From: Microbacterium sp. XT11
GTDB taxonomy: Bacteria > Actinomycetota > Actinomycetes > Actinomycetales > Microbacteriaceae
Length of the DNA stretch: 64,000 nucleotides
Reading direction: 5' to 3'
Assembly: GCF_001513675.1 (NCBI RefSeq)
Contig: NZ_CP013859.1
Span: forward strand, 807,081 to 871,080
Below are positions 35,820-45,152 of the stretch, piece after piece; positions within the stretch are counted from its first letter, which is position 1; each line of letters begins with the position of its first letter. The notes beneath the pieces are model-generated. The model worked only from the letters and a program-made list of their open reading frames with translations. It was not told where the DNA came from and searched no databases. The translations under genes and the position numbers were made by a program.

Positions 35820-36339
35820 GGGGCGGGAACACTCCCGTCAAGGCGATCACGAAGCACATGCCGAGGAACGGCGGCATGTTGTTGTGCGGCGCCGACTCGC
35901 CCGCGGCGGCGACGGCACCCGGCGCCATCATCGTGTCGTGCCCTGGCGTGTACCCGTTGCGCGAGGCGCGGCCGTAGCGGCTCTGCGCCCACGACCGTCC
36001 GCGAGGGTCGCCGCTGGTGCCTGCCGCCGCGACGCCCGTCACACCGTGCGTGTGCATCGGCATCTCCGACCTCAGGAGAGTCACGGCCGTGGTCCCGCCG
36101 AAGTCGCCGACGCGGCGCGGCGTGAGTCCGGGGCCGTCGCCCTGGCCGATCGCGAAGGCGCCGTTCAGGTTCGGCAGCGCGAACGTCGTCGTGCCGTTGC
36201 CCCCGTAGTTCGTGCCGAGCAGCGAGAACAGCGCCGTGTTCTGCGAGATGGGAAGGAGCTGCCCGTCGCATCTCGCCCAGCCTCGCGGCGCGAAGTCGAA
36301 TCCGACGGTGCGGATCTCTCCGATGTACGGTTCAGCCAT
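35812..36339 (-). CDS. Tail-collar (Mdp-type) protein 1
   Basis: The 175-residue protein has the phage tail-collar pattern: YIGEIRTVGFDFAPRGWARCDG, SLLGTNYGGNGTTTFALPNLNGAF, MPMHTHGVTG and a C-terminal NNMPPFLGMCFVIALTGVFP. The family includes the microcystin-dependent proteins MdpA/MdpB and phage tail-fibre collars. It has no signal peptide. It is one of three tandem paralogues with no other phage gene nearby. It follows the second paralogue by 18 bases. Confidence 0.87.
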   Translation of the reverse strand: MAEPYIGEIRTVGFDFAPRGWARCDGQLLPISQNTALFSLLGTNYGGNGTTTFALPNLNGAFAIGQGDGPGLTPRRVGDFGGTTAVTLLRSEMPMHTHGVTGVAAAGTSGDPRGRSWAQSRYGRASRNGYTPGHDTMMAPGAVAAAGESAPHNNMPPFLGMCFVIALTGVFPPRE

Positions 36340-36357
36340 GTGTGCGACTCCGTGGCC

Positions 36358-36855
36358 TCAGTTGCGCGACGGGTAGACGCCCGTCAGCGCGATGATGTGG
36401 GTGACGACGAGGAACGGCGACCGGTTCTCGTGCGGCTGCCCTCCGCCCGAGTGGGCGACGGAGGCCCCGGCCATCGTGCCGGTCGCACCGCTGCCGTACC
36501 CCGGCTGCGCCAGCTCGGCCCAGTAGGCACCCTGCGGCGAGGGAGTGCTGGCCGGTGCGCCGGACGCCTGCACCTGGTGCGTATGCGCGGGCATCTCCGC
36601 CTGGGTGAGCGTGTGCGTCGCCTCCCCGCCTGGAACTCCTCGCAGCGCCGGGTCCGACGTGTGTATCGGCGACCGTCCCCGCAGATCCGGCAGGGCGAAG
36701 GTCGTCTTCCCGTCCCCGCCGTAGAGGGTCCCCAGCAGGGAGAACAGCGCCTGATTGGTGGCGATGGGCAGCAGCTGACCGTTGCAGAGGGCCCAGCCCT
36801 TCGGAGCGAAAGCGAAGGCGACCCGCCGGATCTCGCCCAGGTACTGCTCTGTCAT
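36358..36855 (-). CDS. Tail-collar (Mdp-type) protein 2
   Basis: The 165-residue protein begins EQYLGEIRRVAFAFAPKGWALCNG and keeps LLGTLYGGDGKTTFALPDLRGR and MPAHTHQVQ, ending PFLVVTHIIALTGVYPSRN. The ATG at 36853-36855 has GAGGAG upstream; a longer frame upstream belongs to another strand context and is not used. It lies 7 bases after the third paralogue. Divergence from the other two copies is large outside the motifs, so the triplication is old. Confidence 0.87.
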   Translation of the reverse strand: MTEQYLGEIRRVAFAFAPKGWALCNGQLLPIATNQALFSLLGTLYGGDGKTTFALPDLRGRSPIHTSDPALRGVPGGEATHTLTQAEMPAHTHQVQASGAPASTPSPQGAYWAELAQPGYGSGATGTMAGASVAHSGGGQPHENRSPFLVVTHIIALTGVYPSRN

Positions 36856-36862
36856 CGGCTCC

Positions 36863-37372
36863 TCAGTCCTGTGTCGGGAAGATGCCGTCGAGCGCGATGA
36901 TGTACGACACCACGACGAACGGGGGCATGTTGTCGTGCGGCTGGTTGGAGCCGGCGGGCAGCAGAGCGTCGCCCGGGAGCGGCGCCGTCGGCGCGGCATC
37001 CGAGTACGCGAACGACGCCTGCGGAGCCCAGAGAGCATCCGCCGGATCCGTCGCGGATGCCGTGCCGGCCACGGCCGGCGCATGCGTGTGCGTCGGCATC
37101 TGCCCGATGGACAGGACGACCGACTCGGCGCCGCCGCTCTGCCCGAGACTGTGCGGAACACCGCCGACGGTCCCGACGTGCACGGCCGAGCGGCCGCGGA
37201 GGTCGGGAAGGGCGAACGTGGTCTGGCCGTCGCCGCCGTAGGTCGTGCCGATGAGCGCGTAGAGCGTCGGGTACTGGGAGATGCTGAGGGTGCGCCCGTC
37301 GCACAGCGCCCATCCCACCGGGGCGTAGGTGCCGGCGACGATGCGGATCTCGCCGACGAACCAGTCGCTCAT
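36863..37372 (-). CDS. Tail-collar (Mdp-type) protein 3
   Basis: The 169-residue protein has FVGEIRIVAGTYAPVGWALCDG, ALIGTTYGGDGQTTFALPDLRGRS, MPTHTHAPAV and the C-terminal NMPPFVVVSYIIALDGIFPTQD. It overlaps the upstream secreted-protein gene by 4 bases (ATGA). Together with the two following paralogues it may form a trimeric or mixed fibre tip; this is inference from the collar fold's known oligomeric nature. Confidence 0.87.
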   Translation of the reverse strand: MSDWFVGEIRIVAGTYAPVGWALCDGRTLSISQYPTLYALIGTTYGGDGQTTFALPDLRGRSAVHVGTVGGVPHSLGQSGGAESVVLSIGQMPTHTHAPAVAGTASATDPADALWAPQASFAYSDAAPTAPLPGDALLPAGSNQPHDNMPPFVVVSYIIALDGIFPTQD

Positions 37373-37833
37373 GCGCTGCGCCCCTGTCGGTCGACGATGC
37401 CCTCGAGCGCACCGTCCGCCACCGAGACGAGGTAGAGCGACGCGATGTGCGCCCCGCCGCGCAGCAGCCGGTACAGCCCGTCACGGGCCCCGGCCGGCGC
37501 GGTGAACTCGACGCGGAAGCGGTGCTCCGGGTCGTCGCCGCCGGGGAGGTCGCCGACGGCGTCGAGCACGAGGCGGTTCTCGGCCCAGGGGGACATGCCG
37601 ACGTAGACGCTCCCCTCCTGCCCGGTGAAGAGCGAGCGCACGGGACGCATCGGGTCAGGGATGCCGGTGCCGCGGTCTTCTGCCACCGAGACGCCTGCCA
37701 TCGCGGACTGCGCGGCCGCCCCGTGCTCCGGAGCGATCGCCGCGGACGCCGGGTGACCGGCAGCGGCGATCCCGGTGCCGAGCGCGAGGGCGCCGACTCC
37801 CAGCACGCCGCGGCGTGAGAACACAGCAGTCAT
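37369..37833 (-). CDS. Small Tat-type secreted protein (DUF6916-like)
   Basis: The 154-residue protein begins MTAVFSRRGVLGVGALALG, a twin-arginine-type signal, with an AxA cleavage site near HPASAAIA (about residue 30). The mature part has LFTGQEGSVYVGM, FRVEFTAPAGARDGLYRLLRGG and ASLYLVSVADGALEG. Similar small proteins (DUF6916) are recalled next to collar-protein genes. It is the first gene of the operon of three collar proteins, GNAT and luciferase-like enzyme. The start at 37831-37833 is divergent from the beta-helix surface protein, with 142 bases between. Confidence 0.7.
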   Translation of the reverse strand: MTAVFSRRGVLGVGALALGTGIAAAGHPASAAIAPEHGAAAQSAMAGVSVAEDRGTGIPDPMRPVRSLFTGQEGSVYVGMSPWAENRLVLDAVGDLPGGDDPEHRFRVEFTAPAGARDGLYRLLRGGAHIASLYLVSVADGALEGIVDRQGRSA

Positions 37834-37929
37834 GGCACTCCTGCAGTCGGATCGCACCCTGGGGATTCGCCGCGAGGGCGGGTGCGGTCCGACGCTATCA
37901 CTCAGGACGCCGAGCCGATAGCATTCCGA

Positions 37930-37935
37930 TATATT
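37930..37935 (+). promoter_or_regulatory. Candidate -10 box of the beta-helix surface gene
   Basis: TATATT lies 41 bases before the ATG at 37976, in the only AT-rich part of the divergent gap. No clear -35 box is seen. Confidence 0.4.
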
Positions 37936-37975
37936 CACCGTCGCGGCGTCCCCAGCGCCTGACCGAAGGACGTCG

Positions 37976-40900
37976 ATGTCTGCTCCCCGGATGTCTGCCC
38001 TGTCCATGCGTGGCCGCCTCGCCGCGCTCGCTGCCCTCGCGCTCTCCGCCACGGGGCTCGTGGTGGCCGCTCCGGCCGCAGCCGCCACGACCATCACGGT
38101 GACGAGCACCGCAGACGCCGACGCCAACGACGCGTGCTCCACGCCGTCCGTCGTCGTGACCGCCACGCCCGTCACGCTCCGCAACGCGCTGTGCGTCGCC
38201 GGCAACCTCGGCGGCACGACGACGATCGAGGTGCCACAGGGAACGTATCCGCTCACGTCCGGAGCACTGGAGCTCCGCGGAGGCGCGGGGACCGACGTCA
38301 CGCTCTCCGCATCGGGCGGACGCGCGACCATCGTCGGCGACGGCAGCTCGCAGCTGCTCGCCATCGACCCGGGCCTCACCGGCGGCATCTCGGTCGAGAT
38401 CGTCGGCTTCGGCTTCGAGGGCGGGCGTGACTCCGTCTACGGCGGCGGCGCGATCATCGGAGGAGCCGCGGGCGCGCCGGCCGACACGCTGATCGTGCGC
38501 GACAGCGTCTTCCGCGACAACGCATCGCTGTCGGGCACGGCGGGCCCTGGCGGGGCGATCCAGTTCATCGGCGGCGACCTCACCATCACCGGATCGACCT
38601 TCAGGGACAACGACGCGGGCACCTCCTCAGGCGGGGCCGTGTACTACGAGGCGCGGATGCCGGGCGACGATCTCGTCGTCAGCGGGTCGACCTTCACCGG
38701 CAATCGCGTTCGGTCGGAATCCGGGATCGAGGCGGGCGGAGGGGCGATCGCCTACTCCACCAACGGCGTCGGCTCCGTCGAAATCACACGGAGCCTCTTC
38801 GACCGCAACATCGCCGACGGCACCGGCGGGCCTGCGGTCGGCGGCGCGATCCACCAGGTGCAGGGGCCGGCCGTGGTGTCGGGGAGCGTCTTCACCGCCA
38901 ACTCGGCCACAGGCGGCGCGGCAGGAGGCGGTGCCATCCACGCCACGGCTGGCGCGCTCTCCGCGCGGTTCAGCTCCTTCGCCGGCAACACCGGCGCGGC
39001 GGCCGTCCGCTCCGATCCGGGAGCCGCGGCGACCGTCACCCACGACTGGTGGGGCTGCGTGTCGGGACCGGGGACTCCTGGCTGCGACTCCGTCGCGCTC
39101 AGCACCGGCTCGGCCACGCCGTTCCTCACGCTCACCGCATCCTCAGGTGACCCGACACTCACGACCGGCGAGACCACCACGGTCACCGCGTCGCTCCTCA
39201 CCGACTCCGCCGGCGACCCCGTCGACCCTGCATCCCTCAGCGCCTTCGACGGGCGCCTCGTTGGCTGGAGCGGCGCCGCGCCTGCGGGTTCCAGCGTCGC
39301 CCCGAGCACGAGCGTCATGAGCGGCGGCGTCGCCACAGCCACGTTCACGGCCGGATCCACACCGGGCGTCGGCGGGGTCACGGCCGCGCTGGGCGGCGCC
39401 TCCGTCACGCTCCCCTTGACCGTGGCGCAGGATGCCGTCTTCACGAGTCCCGGCACCGCCGGCGCTGTCGTGGGCCAGGCCTTCAGCTTCACCGTCACGG
39501 CCACCGGGTTTCCGGAACCGACGGTGTCGCTCGTCTCCGGCAGCCTGCCGCCGGGGCTCGCCGTGTCGCCGACCGGAAGCACCGCGACGATCTCGGGCGT
39601 GCCGCTCGAGGGCTCGGGAGGCTCTTACCCGCTCGTGTTCGCGGCCGACAACGGCGCCACTCGCGTGCAGCAGACCGTGACGATCGAGGTCGGAGCCGTC
39701 CCCGCCTTCACCGGTCCTGTGACCGCAACCGTGGCCGAGGGTGAGGCGGTCGACGTCGTGGTCTCGGCATCCGGAGCACCCGCGCCGTCGCTGTCGGCGC
39801 AGGGCGAGCTGCCCGCCGGGCTCTCGCTGCACGACAACGGCGACGGCACGGCGCAGCTGTCGGGAGTCCCGTCCGTGTCCCCCGGCACTCATGCCTTCAC
39901 GCTCGTCGCCGTGAACGCCGTCGGCAGCACCTCCGCGGAGTTCACGCTCACGATCACGTCGCAGCCGCGCTTCGAAAGCGCCGACAGCGCGACGTTCACG
40001 GCCGGTGCCGCCGGAGTGTTCCCGGTGATCGTCGCTCCGGGCTACCCGGCCACCGGACCCGTCACGATCTCGGCTGACGCGCCGCCGTGGCTTTCGCTCT
40101 CCGGCCCGCAGGGCGCGCAGCAGCTCGTCGGCACGCCTCCGGCCGGTTCGGGGGGCACCATGGCCTTCACGCTGTCGGTCGACGGAGTCGACGGACCCGT
40201 CACGCAGCCGTTCACGCTCACGGTCCACGAGGCGCCCGTGGTGACGCTCCAGCCTCAGGCGGCCAGCGTGCTCGTCGGGACGGATGCCGTGTTCACGGCG
40301 TCCGCGAGCGGTCACCCCACGCCGTCCGTGCAGTGGGAACGCCGGGTCGACGGCCTCTGGACGCCCATCTCCGGAGCCACGGCCGACACCCTCACGCTGC
40401 ACGCCGCGATCGACGACGACGGAGCGCTCGTCCGGGCGGTGTTCACGAACGCCGCCGGAGCGGTGGCCACCGAGCCCGCGACGCTCACCGTCGGCGAGCC
40501 GCCCGTGCTCGACCCGGTGCCCGAGGTGCGCGTGCTCGCCGGAGCCCCGGTGATCGTGCACCTCGTGAGCACCGGAACCCCGGTCAGCGCCCTCACCGCC
40601 GCCGAGCTGCCCGCGTGGCTGTCGTTCACCGACGCCGGCGACGGGACCGCCGAGCTCAGCGGCACCCCGGCTCTCGCCGACGCGGGAACCGTGCGCGTCG
40701 CCGTGACCGCGACCAACGGATTCGGCACCGCTCAGACCACCGTCCGTATCGTCATCTCAGCGGAGGTCCCGCTCCCCGATGCTCTGCCGTCGTCGTCCGA
40801 CGGATCGCTCGGCGGCGTCCCGGCGACGGTGACCCGCGGGCAGCGGCTGCAGGTCACCGGCGACGGCTTCCTGCCCGGGGCGACCGTCGCGCTCGGCATC

Positions 40901-41329
40901 TACTCCACCCCGACCGCGCTCGCGACCGCGGTCGCCGGCGACGACGGCTCGTTCTCGGCCACGGTAACGGTCCCCGCCGACCAGAGCCTCGGCGCGCACA
41001 CCATCGCGGCCTCGGGCATCGGCGACGACGGTGCGGCCCGACTCCTCGCGTCCGGCACGACCGTGCAGGCCACTGGTTCCACCGGCGGAGGCTCCACCGG
41101 AGGCGGTTCCACCGGCGGAGGCTCGACCGGAGGCGGATCCACCGGCGGCGGTTCCACCGGCGGAGCGCAGACCGGCGGTGCCGCAGAGGTCCCCTCGGCC
41201 TCCACGGTCGATCAGCTCGGAGCGACGGGACTCGACGCCACCGCGACCATCGCGCTCATGGCCGTTGCCGTGCTCGCGGTGCTCGGCGGACTCGTGCTCG
41301 TGCTGCGCGGCATCCGTCGGCGGCGCTGA
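37976..41329 (+). CDS. Sortase-anchored beta-helix / Ig-like surface protein
   Basis: The 1117-residue protein has a signal peptide (RLAALAALALSATGLVVAAPAAAAT, cleaved near 37), a CSLREA-like start of a parallel beta-helix (TITVTSTADADANDACS...TLRNALCVAG), and right-handed beta-helix repeats to about 370 (SVFRDNAS, STFRDNDAG, STFTGNRV, SLFDRNIAD). Then come putative Ig/He_PIG domains with SLPPGLAVS and GELPAGLSLHDNGDGTAQLSGVP motifs, a Gly-Ser-Thr linker of STGGG repeats, and a C-terminal LGATG sorting motif (about 1081), helix and RRRR. The beta-helix may bind or cleave polysaccharide; no catalytic residues were identified. The ATG at 37976 has GAAGGA upstream. Confidence 0.82.
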   Translation: MSAPRMSALSMRGRLAALAALALSATGLVVAAPAAAATTITVTSTADADANDACSTPSVVVTATPVTLRNALCVAGNLGGTTTIEVPQGTYPLTSGALELRGGAGTDVTLSASGGRATIVGDGSSQLLAIDPGLTGGISVEIVGFGFEGGRDSVYGGGAIIGGAAGAPADTLIVRDSVFRDNASLSGTAGPGGAIQFIGGDLTITGSTFRDNDAGTSSGGAVYYEARMPGDDLVVSGSTFTGNRVRSESGIEAGGGAIAYSTNGVGSVEITRSLFDRNIADGTGGPAVGGAIHQVQGPAVVSGSVFTANSATGGAAGGGAIHATAGALSARFSSFAGNTGAAAVRSDPGAAATVTHDWWGCVSGPGTPGCDSVALSTGSATPFLTLTASSGDPTLTTGETTTVTASLLTDSAGDPVDPASLSAFDGRLVGWSGAAPAGSSVAPSTSVMSGGVATATFTAGSTPGVGGVTAALGGASVTLPLTVAQDAVFTSPGTAGAVVGQAFSFTVTATGFPEPTVSLVSGSLPPGLAVSPTGSTATISGVPLEGSGGSYPLVFAADNGATRVQQTVTIEVGAVPAFTGPVTATVAEGEAVDVVVSASGAPAPSLSAQGELPAGLSLHDNGDGTAQLSGVPSVSPGTHAFTLVAVNAVGSTSAEFTLTITSQPRFESADSATFTAGAAGVFPVIVAPGYPATGPVTISADAPPWLSLSGPQGAQQLVGTPPAGSGGTMAFTLSVDGVDGPVTQPFTLTVHEAPVVTLQPQAASVLVGTDAVFTASASGHPTPSVQWERRVDGLWTPISGATADTLTLHAAIDDDGALVRAVFTNAAGAVATEPATLTVGEPPVLDPVPEVRVLAGAPVIVHLVSTGTPVSALTAAELPAWLSFTDAGDGTAELSGTPALADAGTVRVAVTATNGFGTAQTTVRIVISAEVPLPDALPSSSDGSLGGVPATVTRGQRLQVTGDGFLPGATVALGIYSTPTALATAVAGDDGSFSATVTVPADQSLGAHTIAASGIGDDGAARLLASGTTVQATGSTGGGSTGGGSTGGGSTGGGSTGGGSTGGAQTGGAAEVPSASTVDQLGATGLDATATIALMAVAVLAVLGGLVLVLRGIRRRR
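41078..41170. repeat. Tandem repeat encoding the STGGG wall-spanning linker
   Basis: About six units of 15 bases, TCCACCGGCGGAGGC and variants, encode (STGGG)n just before the sortase signal. Copy number is likely variable. Confidence 0.8.
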
Positions 41330-41392
41330 GACCCGCGGCAGGCTCTGGACGCCTCCGCCGCCGAGCCGGCTCCGCAGGACACCGGCCCGTGC

Positions 41393-42923
41393 TCAGGTCT
41401 CTTCCGGCAGCAGCATCCCATCGAGGAACAGCTGATGGACGCGCGGCTCGAGGTCGGCCCACAGATCCGCGAGAGGCACCTCGAAGAGGTCGGCCAGCGC
41501 CGACGCGATCTGCACCACGGTGAGCTCGCCGTCGCACGCGCCGACGAAGGCGGCGAGCGCGGTGTCGGCCGTGATCGTGCGACCGAAGCCGCCGCCCTGC
41601 CGCAGCTCGATCACGCTGGGGTCGTCGTTGCCCGGCATGAGGTGGCGCGCCTCCGTGACGTCGGGGGCGGTGACCAGGGTCGACGGCAGGCCGTCGGCGA
41701 GCAGGTCGTGCGCCGCGAGTCCGTGACGCAATGCGCCACCGACGTTCGCGAGGGGCTGCGGCATCCGCTCGATGCGCCGCAGGGGCACCCGCCCCGGAAC
41801 CGCCGGCCGGCGGAGCAGGATGTAGCCGAAGCCGACGGCCGTGACCCCTCGTGCCTCGAAGTCGTCGAGCCAGGCGGTGAGCAGCGGGGTGAACGCGGCG
41901 TCGCGCGGGGTGATGCCTCCGTCGCGGATCCACAGCTCCGCGTACGCGAGCGGCGTGAGCTCCTCGCGCTGGATCACCCACAGGTCGAGCTCGGCCGGCA
42001 CCCACGACGCCAGGCGGTCGAGACCGACGCGGTCGGTGAGTCGCGCCTGTCCGGCGCGGGACTCCCAGTTTCCCAGCAGCTGCGCGACGCCGCCCGGAGT
42101 GAGGTGATCGGGCGCCGCGCGCACGAAGTCCTCGACGAGCGCGTCGCCGACGAGACCGCCGTCACGGTACTCGTACTCCGGCACGCCCTCGGCCCGCGGC
42201 GTGATGACGAACGGCGGGTTGGACACGATGAGGTCGAAGGCTTCACCGGCCACCGGCTCGAACATGCTCCCGCGGCGGAACTCGATGTTCGCCACCCCGT
42301 TCAGCCGGGCGTTGAACTCGGCGTACGACAGCGCGCGCTGCGAGATGTCCGTGGCGACGACGGATGCCGCGTGGCGCGACACGAGCAGTGCCTGGATGCC
42401 GCACCCGGTGCCGAGGTCGAGGGCGCGGTCGACCTCGATGGGCATGACGATCTCGGCGAGGGTGCGCGAAGCGCCTCCGACTCCGAGCACGTGATCCGCC
42501 GGCAGCGGACCGTCGAGCGCGACCTCGTCGAGATCGCTGGCGATCCACCACTCGCCGATGCCGTCGGCGTCGACGAACGACTGCGGGCGAAGCAGGGCGG
42601 CCGGGACGACATCGTCTCCGTCGACGACGGCGAGGCCCAGGTCAGCGAGTCCCTGCGCTCCGAGGCGAGGGAGGGCGGCGTCGACGGTCGACGCCGGCTG
42701 GCGGATGCCGAGCACGAGCAGGCGGCCGAGAGTCGCCAGCGGCCCGTCGTCGCCGGAAATCGCCCGCAGGATGGGCTCGCGCAGACCACGCGCGAGAGCG
42801 TCGTCCTCCTCCTCGCCCCACAGGCGACGCAGGGGCTCGGAGCGGAAGTCCGCGGCGTCGAGGTCGGCGGCGAGCGCGGCGCAGAGGAGAGGGTCGGCGG
42901 CGAGGGCTGGGGTTGACGGACAC
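41393..42923 (-). CDS. N5-glutamine/release-factor-type methyltransferase, apparent 5' frameshift
   Basis: The protein has a Rossmann SAM site (DRALDLGTGCGIQALLVSRHA) and the catalytic NPPF motif (FDLIVSNPPFVITP), as in HemK/PrmC-like and DUF7059 methyltransferases. The first conventional start in frame is GTG at 42715 (440 residues). The same frame codes sensibly back to about 42912 (LCAALAADLDAADFRSEPLR..., PLATLGRLLVLG), with no ATG, GTG or TTG before a stop at 42929-42931. GTG starts at 42923 or 42932 lie in another frame. Loss of one base in the four-C run at 42909-42912 (minus strand) would join them. This is either a sequencing error or a true frameshift. Substrate unknown. Confidence 0.75.
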
Positions 42924-43031
42924 GGCCGTCACTCTACGCGCCTTCAGGGATCTCCCTCATGCGCCCTCGTAGAATCGCAGGGTCAGCACTCACGAGCAGC
43001 CCACCTCTCGGGCGTTCGAGGAAGACTCCCC

Positions 43032-45152
43032 ATGACCGCGACCACCCCCGAGAACGGCTTCCGTGCGCGCCTTCGACGCGTGGCGAGCGGAACCGCGGTC
43101 TTCGCGATCGCTCTCGGCGCGTGCGCGGTGGCTGTGCCCTCGGCGGCATCCGCCGCTGACGCCGCCGATCCGGCATCCGTCGAGCTCGCGGTCACCATCG
43201 GCGCGAACGGCACCGTCACGCAGGGCGCAGGCGCGAGCGCCTCGGTGAGCGTGCACAACGATGCCGAGTCGGAGCTCTCGGGCGGACACGTCGTGATCGA
43301 GCTCAACCGCACCCCGCTGCCGGATGCCGCTGCCGTCACGTCCTGGCTCGACGACGAGAAGGGCGTGGAGAGCGGGTTCACCCCGCTCGCGTCCGACGCG
43401 ACCGCCGCCGTCGATGCCGGCGCGACGGCGACCGCGAGCGTGCCGATCGCCCCCGAAGCGCTCGCCGACCTGACTCCTGGCGTGTACCCGCTGCGTGCCG
43501 AGCTGAGCGGCGCCACGACCGGCACGGGTGACGACGCCGAGAGCGCGCACGCCACCGCCACGAGCGTCCTCGTCGTGGCGGCCGGACCTCGTCCTCAGGT
43601 CACGGTGCTGGTCCCCATCACGGCGACGCCGGAGGGCGGATCGCTTCTGACCCGCGACGAGCTCATCGAGCTGACCGCGCCAGACGGCGACCTCACGGCG
43701 CAGCTCGAAGGCGTGTCGGGCACGTCGGCCGTGCTGGCCATCGATCCGTCGATCCCCGCGGCGATCCGCGCACTCGGCACCTCGGCGCCGACGAGGGTCG
43801 CCGAGTGGCTCGATCAGCTCGACGCGCTGCCCAACGAGCGCTTCGCGCTGCAGTTCGGGGATGCCGACGCCACCACGCAGGCGCAGGCGAACCTGCCGGC
43901 CCTGCTGCAGCCCACGACGCTCGTGCCGCTGCTCGACCCCGCGAACTTCCAGCCGCAGCCGGGCGCCGCGACCGAGGCTCCCGCTGCCACGCCCACCCCG
44001 ACACCGAGCGCCGGGCCGCAGCTGCCCGACGACCAGACACTCATGGCGATCGACGGTGCCACGCCCGGCATCCTGTGGCCGAGGCAGGGAGCGACCGCCG
44101 ACGACCTCACCCGCTTCGCGGCGTACGTCGGCGGATCGGTCACCACCGTGCTGCCGTCGACGGCGTTCACCGAGGTCAGCGGCGGGCACGTGGCGGTGGG
44201 TGAGCACGACGTGCTCGTGACGGATGCCGCAGCATCCGAAGCGCTCTCCGACGCCGCCGCCGAGCCGGAGTCCGGGGCCCGCGCACGGTCTCTCGCGGCC
44301 GCCGGCGCGTACCTGTTCTTCGCGTCGCAGGCTTCGGGCGGCGCTCCCCTGCTCGTCGGACTCGACCGCGACGACGACCGCTCTGCCACGGCGCTGCGCG
44401 ACGCGATCTCCGCGGTCGACTCGCCCGGTGTCGGTCTCGCCAGCCTCCGGTCGACCCCTGCCGCACCCGCCACCCTCAGCGGCGATGCGGGCGACGCGCG
44501 CGGGGCCTCGCTGCAGGTGCTGCTCGCCGAGGAGAGCCAGCTCGCGGCGTTCTCCAGCATCCTCGAGGAGCCGCAGGTGCTGCTCAGCCCCGAGCGCATC
44601 CGGATCCTGCGCGTCATCGCCGTCGGGTCGTCGACCAAGCGGTTCGACGCCGATGTGAGCGAGCACCGCGCGACGACGCGCGAGACGCTGCGGGCGGTGG
44701 AGATCCCGCAGTCCAGCACCATCCAGCTGCTCACGGCGAACGCAGACCTGCCCTTCCAGGTGCGCAACGACCTGCCCTGGCCGGTGACCGTGCGCTTGTC
44801 GGTGGCCCCGACCGATCCGCGCCTCGAGGTGCAGTCGGTCACGCCGGCGGTGATCCCGGCGAACACCAACACGCGCGTCAAGGTCCCGGTCTCGGCTCGG
44901 GTCGGCAGCGGAGAGCTCGACCTTCGTCTGGCGCTCTTCAGCCCCACGGGCGTCGAGCTCGGAGACAGGCAGACGGTGCGGGTCGCCGTGCGCGCCGAGT
45001 GGGAGGGGATCGGCCTCACCGTCTTCGGCGCCCTCATCGTGATCCTCGTCGGCCTTGGGGTCGTGCGCACGGTGCGCCGCAAGCGGCGCGAGGCCGACGA
45101 GGCGGCCGACGAGGAGTCCGGCACCGCCGGCCACGATCGAGGAGTCGAATGA
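43032..45152 (+). CDS. DUF6049 family membrane protein
   Basis: The 706-residue protein has a signal peptide (about residues 15-40, VFAIALGACAVAVPSAASAAD), a long extracytoplasmic region with beta-sandwich parts, and a Pro/Ala/Thr linker around residues 310-335 (ATEAPAATPTPTPSAGP). A C-terminal helix (LTVFGALIVILVGLGVVRTV) precedes a basic tail. Actinobacterial DUF6049 genes stand directly upstream of murJ, as here, with an ATGA overlap, so a link to peptidoglycan precursor export is inferred. The ATG at 43032 is preferred because a TAGAAT -10 box lies at about 42970. It is divergent from the methyltransferase gene. Confidence 0.82.
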   Translation: MTATTPENGFRARLRRVASGTAVFAIALGACAVAVPSAASAADAADPASVELAVTIGANGTVTQGAGASASVSVHNDAESELSGGHVVIELNRTPLPDAAAVTSWLDDEKGVESGFTPLASDATAAVDAGATATASVPIAPEALADLTPGVYPLRAELSGATTGTGDDAESAHATATSVLVVAAGPRPQVTVLVPITATPEGGSLLTRDELIELTAPDGDLTAQLEGVSGTSAVLAIDPSIPAAIRALGTSAPTRVAEWLDQLDALPNERFALQFGDADATTQAQANLPALLQPTTLVPLLDPANFQPQPGAATEAPAATPTPTPSAGPQLPDDQTLMAIDGATPGILWPRQGATADDLTRFAAYVGGSVTTVLPSTAFTEVSGGHVAVGEHDVLVTDAAASEALSDAAAEPESGARARSLAAAGAYLFFASQASGGAPLLVGLDRDDDRSATALRDAISAVDSPGVGLASLRSTPAAPATLSGDAGDARGASLQVLLAEESQLAAFSSILEEPQVLLSPERIRILRVIAVGSSTKRFDADVSEHRATTRETLRAVEIPQSSTIQLLTANADLPFQVRNDLPWPVTVRLSVAPTDPRLEVQSVTPAVIPANTNTRVKVPVSARVGSGELDLRLALFSPTGVELGDRQTVRVAVRAEWEGIGLTVFGALIVILVGLGVVRTVRRKRREADEAADEESGTAGHDRGVE

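Noticed and set aside
35812..37372. Prophage remnant
   Set aside because: Only collar-type genes are present; no integrase, terminase, capsid, tail-sheath or lysis genes are seen around them.
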